From: an uncultured Allomuricauda sp.
GTDB taxonomy: Bacteria > Bacteroidota > Bacteroidia > Flavobacteriales > Flavobacteriaceae
Assembly: GCF_947495325.1 (NCBI RefSeq)
Contig: NZ_CANLYK010000001.1
Span: 1,612,001 to 1,676,000 of the forward strand
DNA length: 64,000 bases
Reading direction: 5' to 3'
Positions 36,616 through 45,464 of the stretch are shown in pieces. The first letter of the stretch is position 1, and each line of letters opens with the position of its first letter. The notes beneath the pieces are model-generated. The model saw only the letters and a program-made list of their open reading frames with translations. It made no database searches and was not told the DNA's origin. The translations under genes and the position numbers were made by a program.

Positions 36616-37254
36616 ATGAACAGATTCATACTTTTCACACTGATTCATTATAGAACCTTGTTGCTCTCATTACTTTTTGCAACCACATTGGTATTGATTA
36701 GGGCATTGATTACGGGTTCTTCCTTTTATGGTTTCTTGATTTGGAATCTATTCTTGGCAGCATTGCCCTACATACTTACACAAACCGTATTTTGGTATCC
36801 GTTTGAAAGAATTAAAAACCGTACGCGTCTGGTATTGTTTTTAATTTGGTTAGTTCTTATTCCGAATGCTCCTTATATCATTACAGATTTAATCCATCTG
36901 CACAATGAATATTCCTTCTGGAAGTGGTTTGATTTATTCATTGTATTTGTTTTTGCTTTTAATGGATTAATTTTAGGTATACTATCCCTAATTGATGTGT
37001 TTAAATTCCTCTCCTTTCACCTAAAGGAAAGATGGGCATTAATAGCCGTTTTTGGGATTTGTATGATTAGTGGATATGGTATCTACGTGGGGAGGTTCCT
37101 CCGTTTTAACTCTTGGGACATTGCAATACAACCACACGTACTTTCACATGAAATACTTTTAAGTCTGGGCCATTCAAAAGTATGGTTGATGACATTCGCA
37201 TTTGGACTATTTTTTTGGATGGTTTTCTCTGTGTTTCGCTGGGTAAAGGAATAG
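36616..37254 (+). CDS. DUF1361 membrane protein
   Basis: A 212-residue inner-membrane protein with about six helices and DUF1361 hallmarks: 'NLFLAALPYILT', 'LVLIPNAPYIITDLIHL', 'WFDLFIVFVFAFNGLILG' and 'GYGIYVGRFLRFNSWDI'. Start set at MNRFILF; the longer frame overlaps creD and adds a non-family segment. Function unknown. Confidence 0.9.
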   Translation: MNRFILFTLIHYRTLLLSLLFATTLVLIRALITGSSFYGFLIWNLFLAALPYILTQTVFWYPFERIKNRTRLVLFLIWLVLIPNAPYIITDLIHLHNEYSFWKWFDLFIVFVFAFNGLILGILSLIDVFKFLSFHLKERWALIAVFGICMISGYGIYVGRFLRFNSWDIAIQPHVLSHEILLSLGHSKVWLMTFAFGLFFWMVFSVFRWVKE

Positions 37255-37255
37255 C

Positions 37256-37531
37256 TTAAACCATAGAGAACAATGCGGAGCCATTGATTTCCCTATCAAA
37301 ATCATCTCGAATACGGTCAATATAGTTGTGAGGGGTTTTTTCTGAAATCCAAACCCATTGGTTTTTAATATCAACATCAAAATGAAAACAGGAAAAATCA
37401 TCAAGGTGTTCACTATCCAATCGGGATAGGAGAAATTTGGTGATTCTAGGTCGTAATCGATATTCTAAATCTATACAGATTTTTTTAATAGATGGAGTAG
37501 TGTCTCCATTAATTACCCAATTGAACTTCAC
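37256..37531 (-). CDS. Small cytosolic protein of unknown function
   Basis: A 91-residue frame with a GTG start, filling an otherwise empty stretch and ending one base from the DUF1361 stop. The composition (balanced charged and aromatic residues, 'FHFDVDIKNQWVWISEKTPHNYIDRIRDDF') looks like a real protein. No family recognised. Confidence 0.55.
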   Translation of the reverse strand: MKFNWVINGDTTPSIKKICIDLEYRLRPRITKFLLSRLDSEHLDDFSCFHFDVDIKNQWVWISEKTPHNYIDRIRDDFDREINGSALFSMV

Positions 37532-37614
37532 AGGTTTGTTTAAAATTGAAGCTCAAGATAAGAAAAAAAGACTACCGGTATAAAGTTCTACTTTGCCGTT
37601 AGACCAATGACTTT

Positions 37615-38820
37615 TTATTCAAGACCATCAACGTACTTTTGCAAGTAAGCGTACCTTTTTGTAAGACTTCCATTTTTGGTCATTCTTGCCCTTTCCAAAA
37701 TGCCATCTTCATCATTGTTGAAAAATGCGGGGATCACATATTTTGAAAAAGCTTCCCCAAAACCAGTACTGGCATCCCTAGGCAGTTCGCAAGGCAAATT
37801 ATCTACTGCCATGACCCCAATGGCATTGGGGTTTTTAAAATCAGTTTCTTTCTCAGTACTTGGGTCATAACCATAAATGGGTTCAGCAATAGTGGAAGCT
37901 TTTATTGTTGAGGCTACAGGGCCATCAATATCGCAACTGATATCCGCGACCAGTTTTATCTTAAAGTTTGGATGTTTGGCATCTTCGCGTGTATATAAAA
38001 ACGGTGCACCATCGCCGTGAAAATGACCGGCAATATAAAAATCGGTTACTTCTGTAAAACGGAAGAAATTGGATCTATACTCCTGGGGATTTTTAAAAAA
38101 ATCAGCTTTATTCCCTCGTACTCTATCCTTACGCTTGTTGTATTCTGATGCATCTATCTGGCAGTATACGGGTTCGTTGAATGTATCTGTTAGATATTCC
38201 GATACGTTCACTTTTTTTAGTCCCATGGCATCCAACATCTCGCGAGAGCCATTGCCCACTCTGCCCCTACCCGTCAATAGAATCTTAATATTGGGCAGAT
38301 TCACTTTTTGAAGCTCGGAAATCAATGCCTTTTGGTCTTTCAAGGTTTCGGCTTTTGGTAGGTTGAATAGATTAAATTTTAACCCATACGCCCGCACTCC
38401 GTTATAAGCTCCCACAATTCCGGCATAACGCCCAAAAGCCACCAAACGTTGCCCTTTGGTATTGGTGATTACCTCATGGTCATAGAGTTCTATGTTCTTT
38501 TCCAATATTGCTTTTAACAATGGACGGTTGTAGGGCTGCTTTTTTATGGTATGGGAAAAGAAAAAGTATTTCTTGTTGGTAATAAGGGCATCTATAGGTA
38601 CTTCTTTTACTCCTAGCAAAACATCGCAGTTTTCCATTTCTTTTGATACGGAAATACCTTTTTGCTGGTATTCGTCATCAGTAAACACCCTAATTGGTGA
38701 AGGTTCGACAAATATTTGTGAATCCGGAAAGGCGGAAAGGACATTTTGGCACTCCGTTGGGGATAGTACCACTCTTCTATCTGGGGGATTTTTGCGTTCT
38801 CTTATTATTCCAAACTTCAT
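37615..38820 (-). CDS. NAD(P)-dependent dehydrogenase, alanine/saccharopine dehydrogenase-like
   Basis: A 401-residue enzyme of the AlaDH/PNT superfamily. The N-terminal domain starts 'MKFGIIRERKNPPDRRVVLSPTE' with 'VKEVPIDALITNKKYFFFSHTIKKQ', the pattern of LYS1-type saccharopine dehydrogenases. The Rossmann motif is 'ILLTGRGRVGNGSREML', followed by 'LVADISCDIDGPVAST'. Probably a lysine- or amino-acid-related dehydrogenase; exact substrate not resolved. Transcribed away from ssrA. Confidence 0.85.
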   Translation of the reverse strand: MKFGIIRERKNPPDRRVVLSPTECQNVLSAFPDSQIFVEPSPIRVFTDDEYQQKGISVSKEMENCDVLLGVKEVPIDALITNKKYFFFSHTIKKQPYNRPLLKAILEKNIELYDHEVITNTKGQRLVAFGRYAGIVGAYNGVRAYGLKFNLFNLPKAETLKDQKALISELQKVNLPNIKILLTGRGRVGNGSREMLDAMGLKKVNVSEYLTDTFNEPVYCQIDASEYNKRKDRVRGNKADFFKNPQEYRSNFFRFTEVTDFYIAGHFHGDGAPFLYTREDAKHPNFKIKLVADISCDIDGPVASTIKASTIAEPIYGYDPSTEKETDFKNPNAIGVMAVDNLPCELPRDASTGFGEAFSKYVIPAFFNNDEDGILERARMTKNGSLTKRYAYLQKYVDGLE

Positions 38821-38903
38821 ATCTATTCTGGTATAATTGTTGACCTAAAATAAGGGTATTGAAGAGGTGGCACAAACTTTTTTCTGGTTTGATGGATAAA
38901 AGT

Positions 38904-38911
38904 TAACTTTG
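38904..38911 (+). promoter_or_regulatory. Possible ssrA promoter -7 box (TAACTTTG)
   Basis: Exact TAnnTTTG match 95 bases upstream of the mature tmRNA 5' end, implying a roughly 90-base precursor leader. No well-spaced -33 box found. Confidence 0.4.
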
Positions 38912-39005
38912 CCGCCCGCGTTAGGGATAGAGGCAAGTACCGTGTACAGCCAATAGCCCGCCCTTTTTTAATAAAAAGGAACGCCATATTTGTTCTTTGA
39001 ATTAT

Positions 39006-39402
39006 GGGGCCGACCGGTTTTGACAGCGAGACCAATGGCGATGTAAGCATGCCGAGCGCTGGGATACAGCTCGTTAATCTCATTTTCCACACTTTTAATT
39101 GGCGATAATAATTACGCTCTTGCCGCTTAATCTGAATTATAGTAGGATTTAGCCTCGTCCTTACTAGGTAGGGAAGCGAGATGTTCCTGGGTAGCCCTTG
39201 TTGATGGCGACCCATTTAGGAGCACCAGAAAAGTCAACATAAGGGTGTTGTTCGCTTTGACGACACCACTAAAACTTTAAGAAGCTAAGTGTACGATAGG
39301 CGGTCTTTGGTCGGTCGTGCATCGAAAACCAAACAAAGTCTAAGCATGTAGAAAGCATTGATGTTGCTTGTTTGGACGAGGGTTCGAATCCCTCCGGCTC
39401 CA
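39006..39402 (+). ncRNA. ssrA: Transfer-messenger RNA (tmRNA)
   Basis: The 5' end GGGGCCGACCGGTTTTGACA and the 3' end GGGTTCGAATCCCTCCGGCTCCA form the tRNA-like domain. The acceptor stem GGGGCCG/CGGCTCC pairs with one G-U, the T-arm GAGGG-TTCGAAT-CCCTC is perfect, and the discriminator is A; the CCA tail is not encoded. The tag frame lies at 39101-39130. With SmpB it rescues stalled ribosomes. A strong terminator follows. Confidence 0.97.
39101..39130 (+). other. tmRNA proteolysis-tag reading frame (GDNNYALAA)
   Basis: GGC GAT AAT AAT TAC GCT CTT GCC GCT TAA, giving G-D-N-N-Y-A-L-A-A and stop. The ending YALAA is the usual ClpXP-recognised degron and the GxNNYALAA form is typical of Bacteroidota. 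Confidence 0.93.
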
Positions 39403-39425
39403 CTTTTTAGGTATCAAAACAAACC

Positions 39426-39463
39426 AAAACCCTGTAAATTATATGATTTACAGGGTTTTTTTA
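39426..39463 (+). terminator. Intrinsic terminator of ssrA
   Basis: Perfect 14-bp stem AAAACCCTGTAAAT/ATTTACAGGGTTTT with a 6-base loop and a T run. Confidence 0.9.
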
Positions 39464-39508
39464 TTTTATCTACTTTCATTTAATATCAAAAAGCATCATA
39501 TTTCGAGA

Positions 39509-39551
39509 CACCTATTCGGTGAGCATTTTATTTTATAAAAACACTCACCGA
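39509..39551. repeat. CACCTATTCGGTGA repeat (copy 1) with larger inverted repeat
   Basis: CACCTATTCGGTGA starts just downstream of the ssrA terminator and occurs again at 62622-62636 beyond the accessory region. Here the right half also forms an 8-bp inverted repeat, TCGGTGAG (39516-39523) with CTCACCGA (39544-39551). Role unknown; see findings. Confidence 0.5.
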
Positions 39552-39699
39552 TTTACTTTTAATTAATTGATTTTGTGTTAAATACAAAATTAATATTTTT
39601 ATTTTTTGTACCTTGATTTGCGTCTAAAAAGGTGGTTGTTTAATTCATTAGTTTTATGTCCATTTAATGGTATTTTGCATGGTATAAGAACAAATAAAA

Positions 39700-39789
39700 T
39701 CTATACATTCTTTCTTCTTTATATATAGAAAAGTTAATTTTCTATACAAAAGGCTCTATCTTTGTATAATAAAATAAAAAATCTATACA
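39700..39789 (+). repeat. Three TCTATACA direct repeats with 41-base period in the fic promoter
   Basis: TCTATACA at 39700, 39741 and 39782, each start exactly 41 bases from the last. The middle copy is part of two inverted repeats: TATAGAAAA-N5-TTTTCTATA (39724-39746) and TATACAAA-N10-TTTGTATA (39743-39768). They surround a TATCTTTG -7 box, so they look like operator sites. Confidence 0.65.
39757..39764 (+). promoter_or_regulatory. -7 box TATCTTTG of the fic gene
   Basis: Exact TAnnTTTG match, lying within the right-hand inverted repeat. It covers the TTG that could otherwise be taken as the fic start codon, which favours the GTG at 39792. Confidence 0.6.
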
Positions 39790-39791
39790 TA

Positions 39792-40871
39792 GTGTCCCAA
39801 AATGTTAATTATATATTACCCGAACTGCCAGTTGCCTTTGATATAGAAACAAAAGCTGTGCTCAAAAGCCTTCCTTCCGCACACGCAGCTTTGGCCGAGC
39901 TAAAAGGTATAGCGTCCACCATTCCCAACCAGAGCATCCTTATCAATACCCTCGCACTTCAAGAAGCAAAGGACAGTTCTGCAATAGAGAACATAATTAC
40001 CACTCATGATGATTTATATAAGTCAGAATTAAACCTTAATGTATTCAAACCCATTGATGCCAAGGAAGTACAAAATTACATACACGCTTTGAAACAGGGT
40101 TTTTCATTAATTTCAAATGAAAAGGTGCTGACCAATCGCACCATACTGGCCATCCAAGAAGTATTGGAGAAGAACAATGCCGGATTCCGAAAGCTGCCAG
40201 GAACCACCTTAAAAAATGCAACAACAGGTGAGACGGTATATACACCGCCCCAAAATATAGTCGACATCCAAAGATTGATGAAGAATCTTGAGCAATTCAT
40301 CAATGATTCTGAAAAGATTGATTATGATCCCATAGTTAAAATGGCCATTATCCATTTTCAATTTGAGAGCATACATCCCTTTTATGATGGCAACGGGCGC
40401 ACTGGAAGAATTATCAACATCCTATACCTAATACTGGAAAAACTACAATCGCTTCCCATTCTATATCTCAGCAGTTATATTATCGAGCATAAAACGGATT
40501 ACTATAGATTGTTACAGGAAGTAAGGGACGAAAACAATTGGGAAGAATGGCTTTTGTTCATGATCAAAGGAGTGGAACAGACTTCAAGAAACACGATTGC
40601 CCTGATCCTACAAATAAGGACTTTGATGCAAGAGTATAAAAACAAACTTAGATCCAACTATAAATTCTATAGTCAGGATTTATTGAACAACTTGTTCAAA
40701 CATCCGTATACAAAAATTGAATTTGTGGTAAATGATCTAGGGGTTTCCAGATTGACCGCCGCAAATTACCTTAACAAGCTGGCGGATGATGGACTGCTCC
40801 AAAAGGAACGGATAGGCACCGCAAACTATTACATCAATCGTCCTCTTTTTGAATTGTTGTCCAAACGGTAA
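39792..40871 (+). CDS. Fic family protein (class II, with C-terminal winged helix)
   Basis: A 359-residue Fic protein, from the GTG at 39792 because the promoter -7 box overlaps the upstream TTG. An N-terminal Fic/DOC helix carries the inhibitory motif 'SSAIEN' ([ST]xxxE[GN], residues ~62-67), which blocks ATP binding until relieved. The catalytic loop 'HPFYDGNGRTGR' (residues ~195-206) is complete. The C-terminal winged helix contains 'FVVNDLGVSRLTAANYLNKLADDGLL'. Fic proteins transfer AMP to target side chains. A DNA-binding tail and palindromes upstream suggest autoregulation. It is directly downstream of ssrA, a common site for acquired genes. Confidence 0.93.
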   Translation: MSQNVNYILPELPVAFDIETKAVLKSLPSAHAALAELKGIASTIPNQSILINTLALQEAKDSSAIENIITTHDDLYKSELNLNVFKPIDAKEVQNYIHALKQGFSLISNEKVLTNRTILAIQEVLEKNNAGFRKLPGTTLKNATTGETVYTPPQNIVDIQRLMKNLEQFINDSEKIDYDPIVKMAIIHFQFESIHPFYDGNGRTGRIINILYLILEKLQSLPILYLSSYIIEHKTDYYRLLQEVRDENNWEEWLLFMIKGVEQTSRNTIALILQIRTLMQEYKNKLRSNYKFYSQDLLNNLFKHPYTKIEFVVNDLGVSRLTAANYLNKLADDGLLQKERIGTANYYINRPLFELLSKR

Positions 40872-40995
40872 AGCAAACCGGATTTCTTTAAAATGAACCT
40901 ATTCAGTGGGCACAAAACATAAAGATATTGAAACCCTATCAAACAATGCCATTTGAAATTAGGTTCTGGTCTTTATACCGCTATTACAGTTCTTT

Positions 40996-41409
40996 TCATT
41001 TTTTTGAAGCTATTATTTTTAAATACAATAAAACTTTGAGAGAGATCTGTGCAAGTTCCCTTATAAGACTGAGGTACAAGGGCAAGAAATAAGTTATCCC
41101 TAAAATTCCCAGAAAAAGGCCAAAACCCCCAAAATAGCTATTTGCGCCTCTAATGGCCATCACAATTCCAATAGGGTATACCAGAAAAATTAATGCATCA
41201 AAAATGCTTATCAGCCAAACGTACAAGGGAAATTCATTTGATAATTGATGTACTTCTCCATTTTCGGATCTTGCATTCGAGAGGTTTTTTAATGCGTTAA
41301 TGTAAATTTTGATTGGTAAGGTAAACGGTTTAATTATTAGTAATTCAAGTACGCGGAGAAGAGCTTTGCCCCAATCTAGTTTTTTGAAATCTTTAGCAAT
41401 AGTTCCCAT
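40996..41409 (-). CDS. Small membrane protein of unknown function
   Basis: A 137-residue protein with two or three membrane helices (residues ~67-115, including 'FDALIFLVYPIGIVMAIRG' and 'FLGILGITYFLPLYLSL') and an amphipathic N-terminal part. The start at 41409 overlaps the stop of the upstream lipoprotein gene as TAATG, indicating translational coupling. No family recognised; the layout recalls DUF4282-like proteins. Confidence 0.75.
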   Translation of the reverse strand: MGTIAKDFKKLDWGKALLRVLELLIIKPFTLPIKIYINALKNLSNARSENGEVHQLSNEFPLYVWLISIFDALIFLVYPIGIVMAIRGANSYFGGFGLFLGILGITYFLPLYLSLIRELAQISLKVLLYLKIIASKK

Positions 41410-41708
41410 TAATCCACACAATTATTTAATGATTTTTCCATGACCAAGGTTTGAAATTTTTGTTTTTCTTCAAAACTCCCATACTTCTTGTTCATCCTTT
41501 CCACAAATTTTTGAACCTTTTCTCCATGGTCTTTTATTGATTCCATGTCCATTTCCCCATCTTCTATGGCATCCAGGGCTCCCCCCATTGTAATCTTAAT
41601 GGATTCGCACTGCAGTTCAGCCATTTTTTCAGCATCGCTATCCATACTGGAACAGGACATCAATGTTAGAAATACGATAAATATCTTTACCTTACTGGTA
41701 TTCTTCAT
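41409..41708 (-). CDS. Small lipoprotein of unknown function
   Basis: A 99-residue protein with lipoprotein signal 'FIVFLTLMSCSS'. The mature part is acidic and helical with 'MAELQCESIKITMGGALDAI' and a C-terminal 'SLNNCVD', leaving two Cys that could pair in the periplasm. Start set at MKNTSKVKIF; the longer frame would bury the signal. Coupled to the next membrane-protein gene (TAATG). Confidence 0.75.
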   Translation of the reverse strand: MKNTSKVKIFIVFLTLMSCSSMDSDAEKMAELQCESIKITMGGALDAIEDGEMDMESIKDHGEKVQKFVERMNKKYGSFEEKQKFQTLVMEKSLNNCVD

Positions 41709-41949
41709 ATTAGTCCGGTTTAGCAACAAACCTAATCGCATTACTTCTATTTTCACTACGGCTTTCCGTAATTACTTGTTTATCATTTTAAAATGATTGA
41801 AATTGCACCATCCCCATGATATGAAAAGGTTATTTAGCAAGCCGCAATAAGAAAATAAACCTTTCAAATAATCTTTCCACTATAGCCTATAATACTTTAA
41901 TGGGAAAGAAACTATTATTTAAGTGCTCATAAAATTGGGGAGGGCAAGA

Positions 41950-44900
41950 ATGAAATTGAAAAAAATATTGATTTTTATCACGGTAGCCTTGGTATTATTT
42001 TTCATCAAATACCAATTGCTACAAGAAGGTCTTTTTTCCATTCTGCTATGGATACTTACTATCCTATTAATTGGATTCCTGAAAAAAAAATATTTCAATC
42101 AACGTAGAAAAAGTGATTTAGATGACTTAATCCTATCCGATGTAAAAAAAGAATTTCTACGTGATTCCCTGCGGAGCCAAGCGATTGCTCGAAGTAAAGA
42201 TACCCTTAGGGTTTCTGGCAACAATAATCTAGAATACATTGAAACCCTCAATTGGCGCCTACATGCAGATAGTGGATTATTTGAAACATACAATGGCCCT
42301 CTTTATGAATTATTATCAAAAGTAAAATCCGAGCAAAAAAACAATTTCATAATTTTTGGTGAATCTGGTGTTGGCAAAACGTTTGCTGTTTTTGACTATA
42401 TAAAAAAGCGTATTGAAGCAGATTCAAATTTCACACCTATACTTATCTCATTATCGGACTGGAATGGACAAAAATCACTTGACCAATGGACAAGAAACAA
42501 GGCATCCAAAATATATCATCTGGATAAAGGGAGGTTGGAAATAGGATTGAAAAGAGGTCTTATATTTCCAATATATGACGGATTGGACCGGGTTAAAGAT
42601 GAAAATATCCTTTCGTTGTTTGAAAAATTGATGGCATTTGCAGCTAAAACTTCGATGGCAGTAGTAATGAAAACGGAAACCTACGAAAGATTAAGCATTG
42701 AATACACTCAAATGGATAAGTTTTGGAAGCTACCCTATAATTTGATTGAACTAAAGGCTTTAAAACCAAAACAAGTTGAAACCGTATTAAAAAACAATGG
42801 GGATTCCCACAAATTAGAAATCTTTCGCTCAAATCCAAAGTTCAAATTTCTTTGCCGATATCCTCTTTTCTTGAACTTACTTATTGGAATGGAATCTAAA
42901 TTCATCAAAGATAATTTGGGAGAGGAGCAACTTTCGCATGAACAATTTTTTAACCAAATATGGAGATGGTATGAACTAAAAATGCTCAATAGTTCAAGCT
43001 TTCTATCAGATTCAAAAAAAGAGAATTTAAAAATTTGGCTACGAAAAATGGCGCTAAATTCTGGTTTGTTCTTCCCAGAAGAACTGCAACCCTCCTATCT
43101 TGAATTTAAATGGTCCGTAGTCACGTATTATCTTGGTTCCAGATTATTGGGTACATCATTGGTGTCGATAGCGGCAGGTTTATTTCTTGCAGGACCCTTT
43201 GACTTTTGGGATGCCGCTGTTATTGGAGGTATAATCATTACATCTATTGACCTTATAAAATTATATTTTAAAGCATCTTATAATATTGAAGAATCGCTTT
43301 TTAAAATCAACGACCATAAATTAATCCCCCCCGGTATCAATATTTTGAAAAGAACTATACCATTAATATCAATATTGGGAATTTATTATGGCTTTACAAC
43401 ACCCAGATCATATAAATATGGCGGCGAAATGCTATTAAATGGCATGTTTTCCTCTACAGAAGCACTGGTGGGAATCATAGTTGGACTCTTACTTTCCATT
43501 TTTTTTGGCACTCGAAGTACTTGGCAGCAAAATCATTTTGACATAAGACCTATAGAACGAATAATTGGAAGCCTTAAAAATTATTTTATTTCTGGATTTG
43601 CAGGTGGCCTTCTGTTAGGGATTATAGTAGTTCCCATTTTTTACATTTTTAATTTTTTCACCAATGATGTCTCTTCTGTCAACGCATGGCTTAATCAAGA
43701 GCTGTATTTACAGGACAAATATTTGTTTGCAGGTTTTACGGGCTTTTTTTTGGGTTACCTATTTTTTGGCCTCTTTGGCTTTTTGCAGGGGAACAAGGTA
43801 ACCTTGGAGCGGACCGAAAAACTGGAGTTCATAAAACGTACCCCCATCACAAAATCTTTTATGAATGCCCTTAAATCAGCACTTGTATCCAGCTTGGTCA
43901 CTGGTGCTCTGTTAGGTAGTTATATTGGTTTGACAGAAATGGAGATAACAGCGGTTTTCAAGGCTTTGAAAACCGCCTTGGGTTTCGGTATTCTAGCATT
44001 TGCCTGGTTTGGGGGCCTAGACGCAATGTGCCATTGGTTACTAAGGTTTGTCTTATCACTTGAGGATAGTTTTCCATTGCACATTCGCTCATTTTTGCTT
44101 CATCTTTCTGAAATTGGTTTTATTAGACCTGTAGGTTCAGGTTATGAATTTATTCATCCCTCACTACGGGATTATTACAAAAGCGCACCTATCCAAAAAA
44201 AAACAAAAAAACCTACGTACCTAATTCCAATCAGCATAGTTTTATTATTATCGGCCCCAGTGTCGCTAAAATTATTTAAGAGATTTCAAAACGAATCCCA
44301 TTGGCAAAATGAATATGGCTTTAATGTGACCTTCAATAGCAATTTTGTACAGCATCATAAAGGGTCAAAAAACACATTCATAATTAACGGTATAGAAAAT
44401 GAAACCGAAAAGGTAATTCGGATAAATGCAAATGGGAAAGTGAAATTAGGGTCTTTTGTAGGGTTTGTATCCCCTACTGGTACAAAATCCGGTTTTTTAG
44501 GAATGAATTTGGGTGATACTTGGAACAAACCCGGCATGGAAAAACTCAACCATGGGGCACTTGCATTTCGAAAAAACAAAGGAAACTGGATTAGCTTTCC
44601 AGAAAATGATTTAATTCGTTATGGGCGAAATGAATCTTATTTAACCTTTACCGTAAAAAATGGAGATGTATTGGAAACCCACGTAAACGATAAAGAATGG
44701 CAAAATAATTCAGGCCAGTTTAATATTACTTTTGAAAACACTAGCAAAATGAGGAACCTACCTAAAATTGTGGCACATCGTGGCGGGGCAGCACTCTCCA
44801 CGGAAAATTCGATGGATGCAATAAAAAAATCGCTGCGATTGGGCGTTGATATTGTAGAAATAGATGTGAGGATGTCAAAAGATGGACATTTGGTACTTAT

Positions 44901-45459
44901 GCACGATAAAAGTGTTAATAGGACCACAGATGGGAAAGGATCGGTCAACAATTTAAATTTGGAAGAGATACAAAAATTGAGTTTGAACAATAGCTCCCAA
45001 AAAGAAGGCATTCCAACCTTAAATGAGGTTTTCTCTTTAATTTCAGGGCATAACACACAATTGTTAATTGAGGTAAAAACAGGTAAAAACTATAGTGATA
45101 CACTCGAAAAGCTGGCCCATACCATTAAAGAAAAAAATATGGAAAAACAGGTACTGGTTTTCTCGTTCAATAAAGCTTTTTGCGAAGAGCTAAAAAAACG
45201 TTTTCCAGAATTGACTGTTGGGGTGTTTCTCCTAAAACCTTCTTCAATTATGAAACTTCCAAATGTGGATGCGATTGGCGTAGAATACCACAGTCTTTTA
45301 TTATTTGGGTCCTGGTTAAAAAAATTGAAAGAAAAATATAATTCGGTCTATGCTTGGAATGTTAATTCCAGAAGTTCCATGCAGCGTCTGATGGATGAAA
45401 AAATCGACGGTATTATTACCGATGACCCAAAAAAGCTTCAAACATTATTAAACCAATAA
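41950..45459 (+). CDS. NACHT-type STAND NTPase fused to membrane bundle, LecA-like lectin domain and GDPD phosphodiesterase
   Basis: A 1,169-residue multidomain protein (ATG preceded by GGGGAGGGC; a GTG nine codons upstream is possible). Order: two N-terminal membrane helices (~4-42). NACHT/STAND NTPase with Walker A 'GESGVGKT' (~137-144) and Walker B 'IYDGLDRV' (~208-215). About eight hydrophobic helices (~395-705). 'YEFIHPSLRDYY' (~732-743), typical of the end of membrane NACHT proteins. One more helix (~755-774). A beta domain (~785-925) resembling PA-IL/LecA galactose lectins, with 'GALAFRKNKGNWISFPEND' and 'NNSGQFNITF'. Then a complete GDPD domain (~938-1169) with His943 in 'AHRGG', 'VEIDVRMSKDGHLVLMHD' (His985) and 'EVKTG'. 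By topology the lectin and GDPD parts are probably outside the cytoplasm. Likely senses a signal and acts on phosphodiester lipids or polymers; defence is a possible role. Confidence 0.8.
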   Translation: MKLKKILIFITVALVLFFIKYQLLQEGLFSILLWILTILLIGFLKKKYFNQRRKSDLDDLILSDVKKEFLRDSLRSQAIARSKDTLRVSGNNNLEYIETLNWRLHADSGLFETYNGPLYELLSKVKSEQKNNFIIFGESGVGKTFAVFDYIKKRIEADSNFTPILISLSDWNGQKSLDQWTRNKASKIYHLDKGRLEIGLKRGLIFPIYDGLDRVKDENILSLFEKLMAFAAKTSMAVVMKTETYERLSIEYTQMDKFWKLPYNLIELKALKPKQVETVLKNNGDSHKLEIFRSNPKFKFLCRYPLFLNLLIGMESKFIKDNLGEEQLSHEQFFNQIWRWYELKMLNSSSFLSDSKKENLKIWLRKMALNSGLFFPEELQPSYLEFKWSVVTYYLGSRLLGTSLVSIAAGLFLAGPFDFWDAAVIGGIIITSIDLIKLYFKASYNIEESLFKINDHKLIPPGINILKRTIPLISILGIYYGFTTPRSYKYGGEMLLNGMFSSTEALVGIIVGLLLSIFFGTRSTWQQNHFDIRPIERIIGSLKNYFISGFAGGLLLGIIVVPIFYIFNFFTNDVSSVNAWLNQELYLQDKYLFAGFTGFFLGYLFFGLFGFLQGNKVTLERTEKLEFIKRTPITKSFMNALKSALVSSLVTGALLGSYIGLTEMEITAVFKALKTALGFGILAFAWFGGLDAMCHWLLRFVLSLEDSFPLHIRSFLLHLSEIGFIRPVGSGYEFIHPSLRDYYKSAPIQKKTKKPTYLIPISIVLLLSAPVSLKLFKRFQNESHWQNEYGFNVTFNSNFVQHHKGSKNTFIINGIENETEKVIRINANGKVKLGSFVGFVSPTGTKSGFLGMNLGDTWNKPGMEKLNHGALAFRKNKGNWISFPENDLIRYGRNESYLTFTVKNGDVLETHVNDKEWQNNSGQFNITFENTSKMRNLPKIVAHRGGAALSTENSMDAIKKSLRLGVDIVEIDVRMSKDGHLVLMHDKSVNRTTDGKGSVNNLNLEEIQKLSLNNSSQKEGIPTLNEVFSLISGHNTQLLIEVKTGKNYSDTLEKLAHTIKEKNMEKQVLVFSFNKAFCEELKKRFPELTVGVFLLKPSSIMKLPNVDAIGVEYHSLLLFGSWLKKLKEKYNSVYAWNVNSRSSMQRLMDEKIDGIITDDPKKLQTLLNQ

Positions 45460-45464
45460 ATCGT

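Noticed and set aside
38823-39215. Open frame of 130 codons on the minus strand
   Set aside because: It lies across the ssrA promoter and gene, has no family features and is explained by the structured RNA.
39724-39789. Repeats upstream of fic considered as plasmid-type iterons or CRISPR
   Set aside because: Only three 8-base units, no Rep or Cas gene and position on a promoter; operator sites fit better.
39762-39791. TTG at 39762 as the fic start codon
   Set aside because: It overlaps the TATCTTTG -7 box, so it would lie upstream of the transcript start; the GTG at 39792 is preferred.
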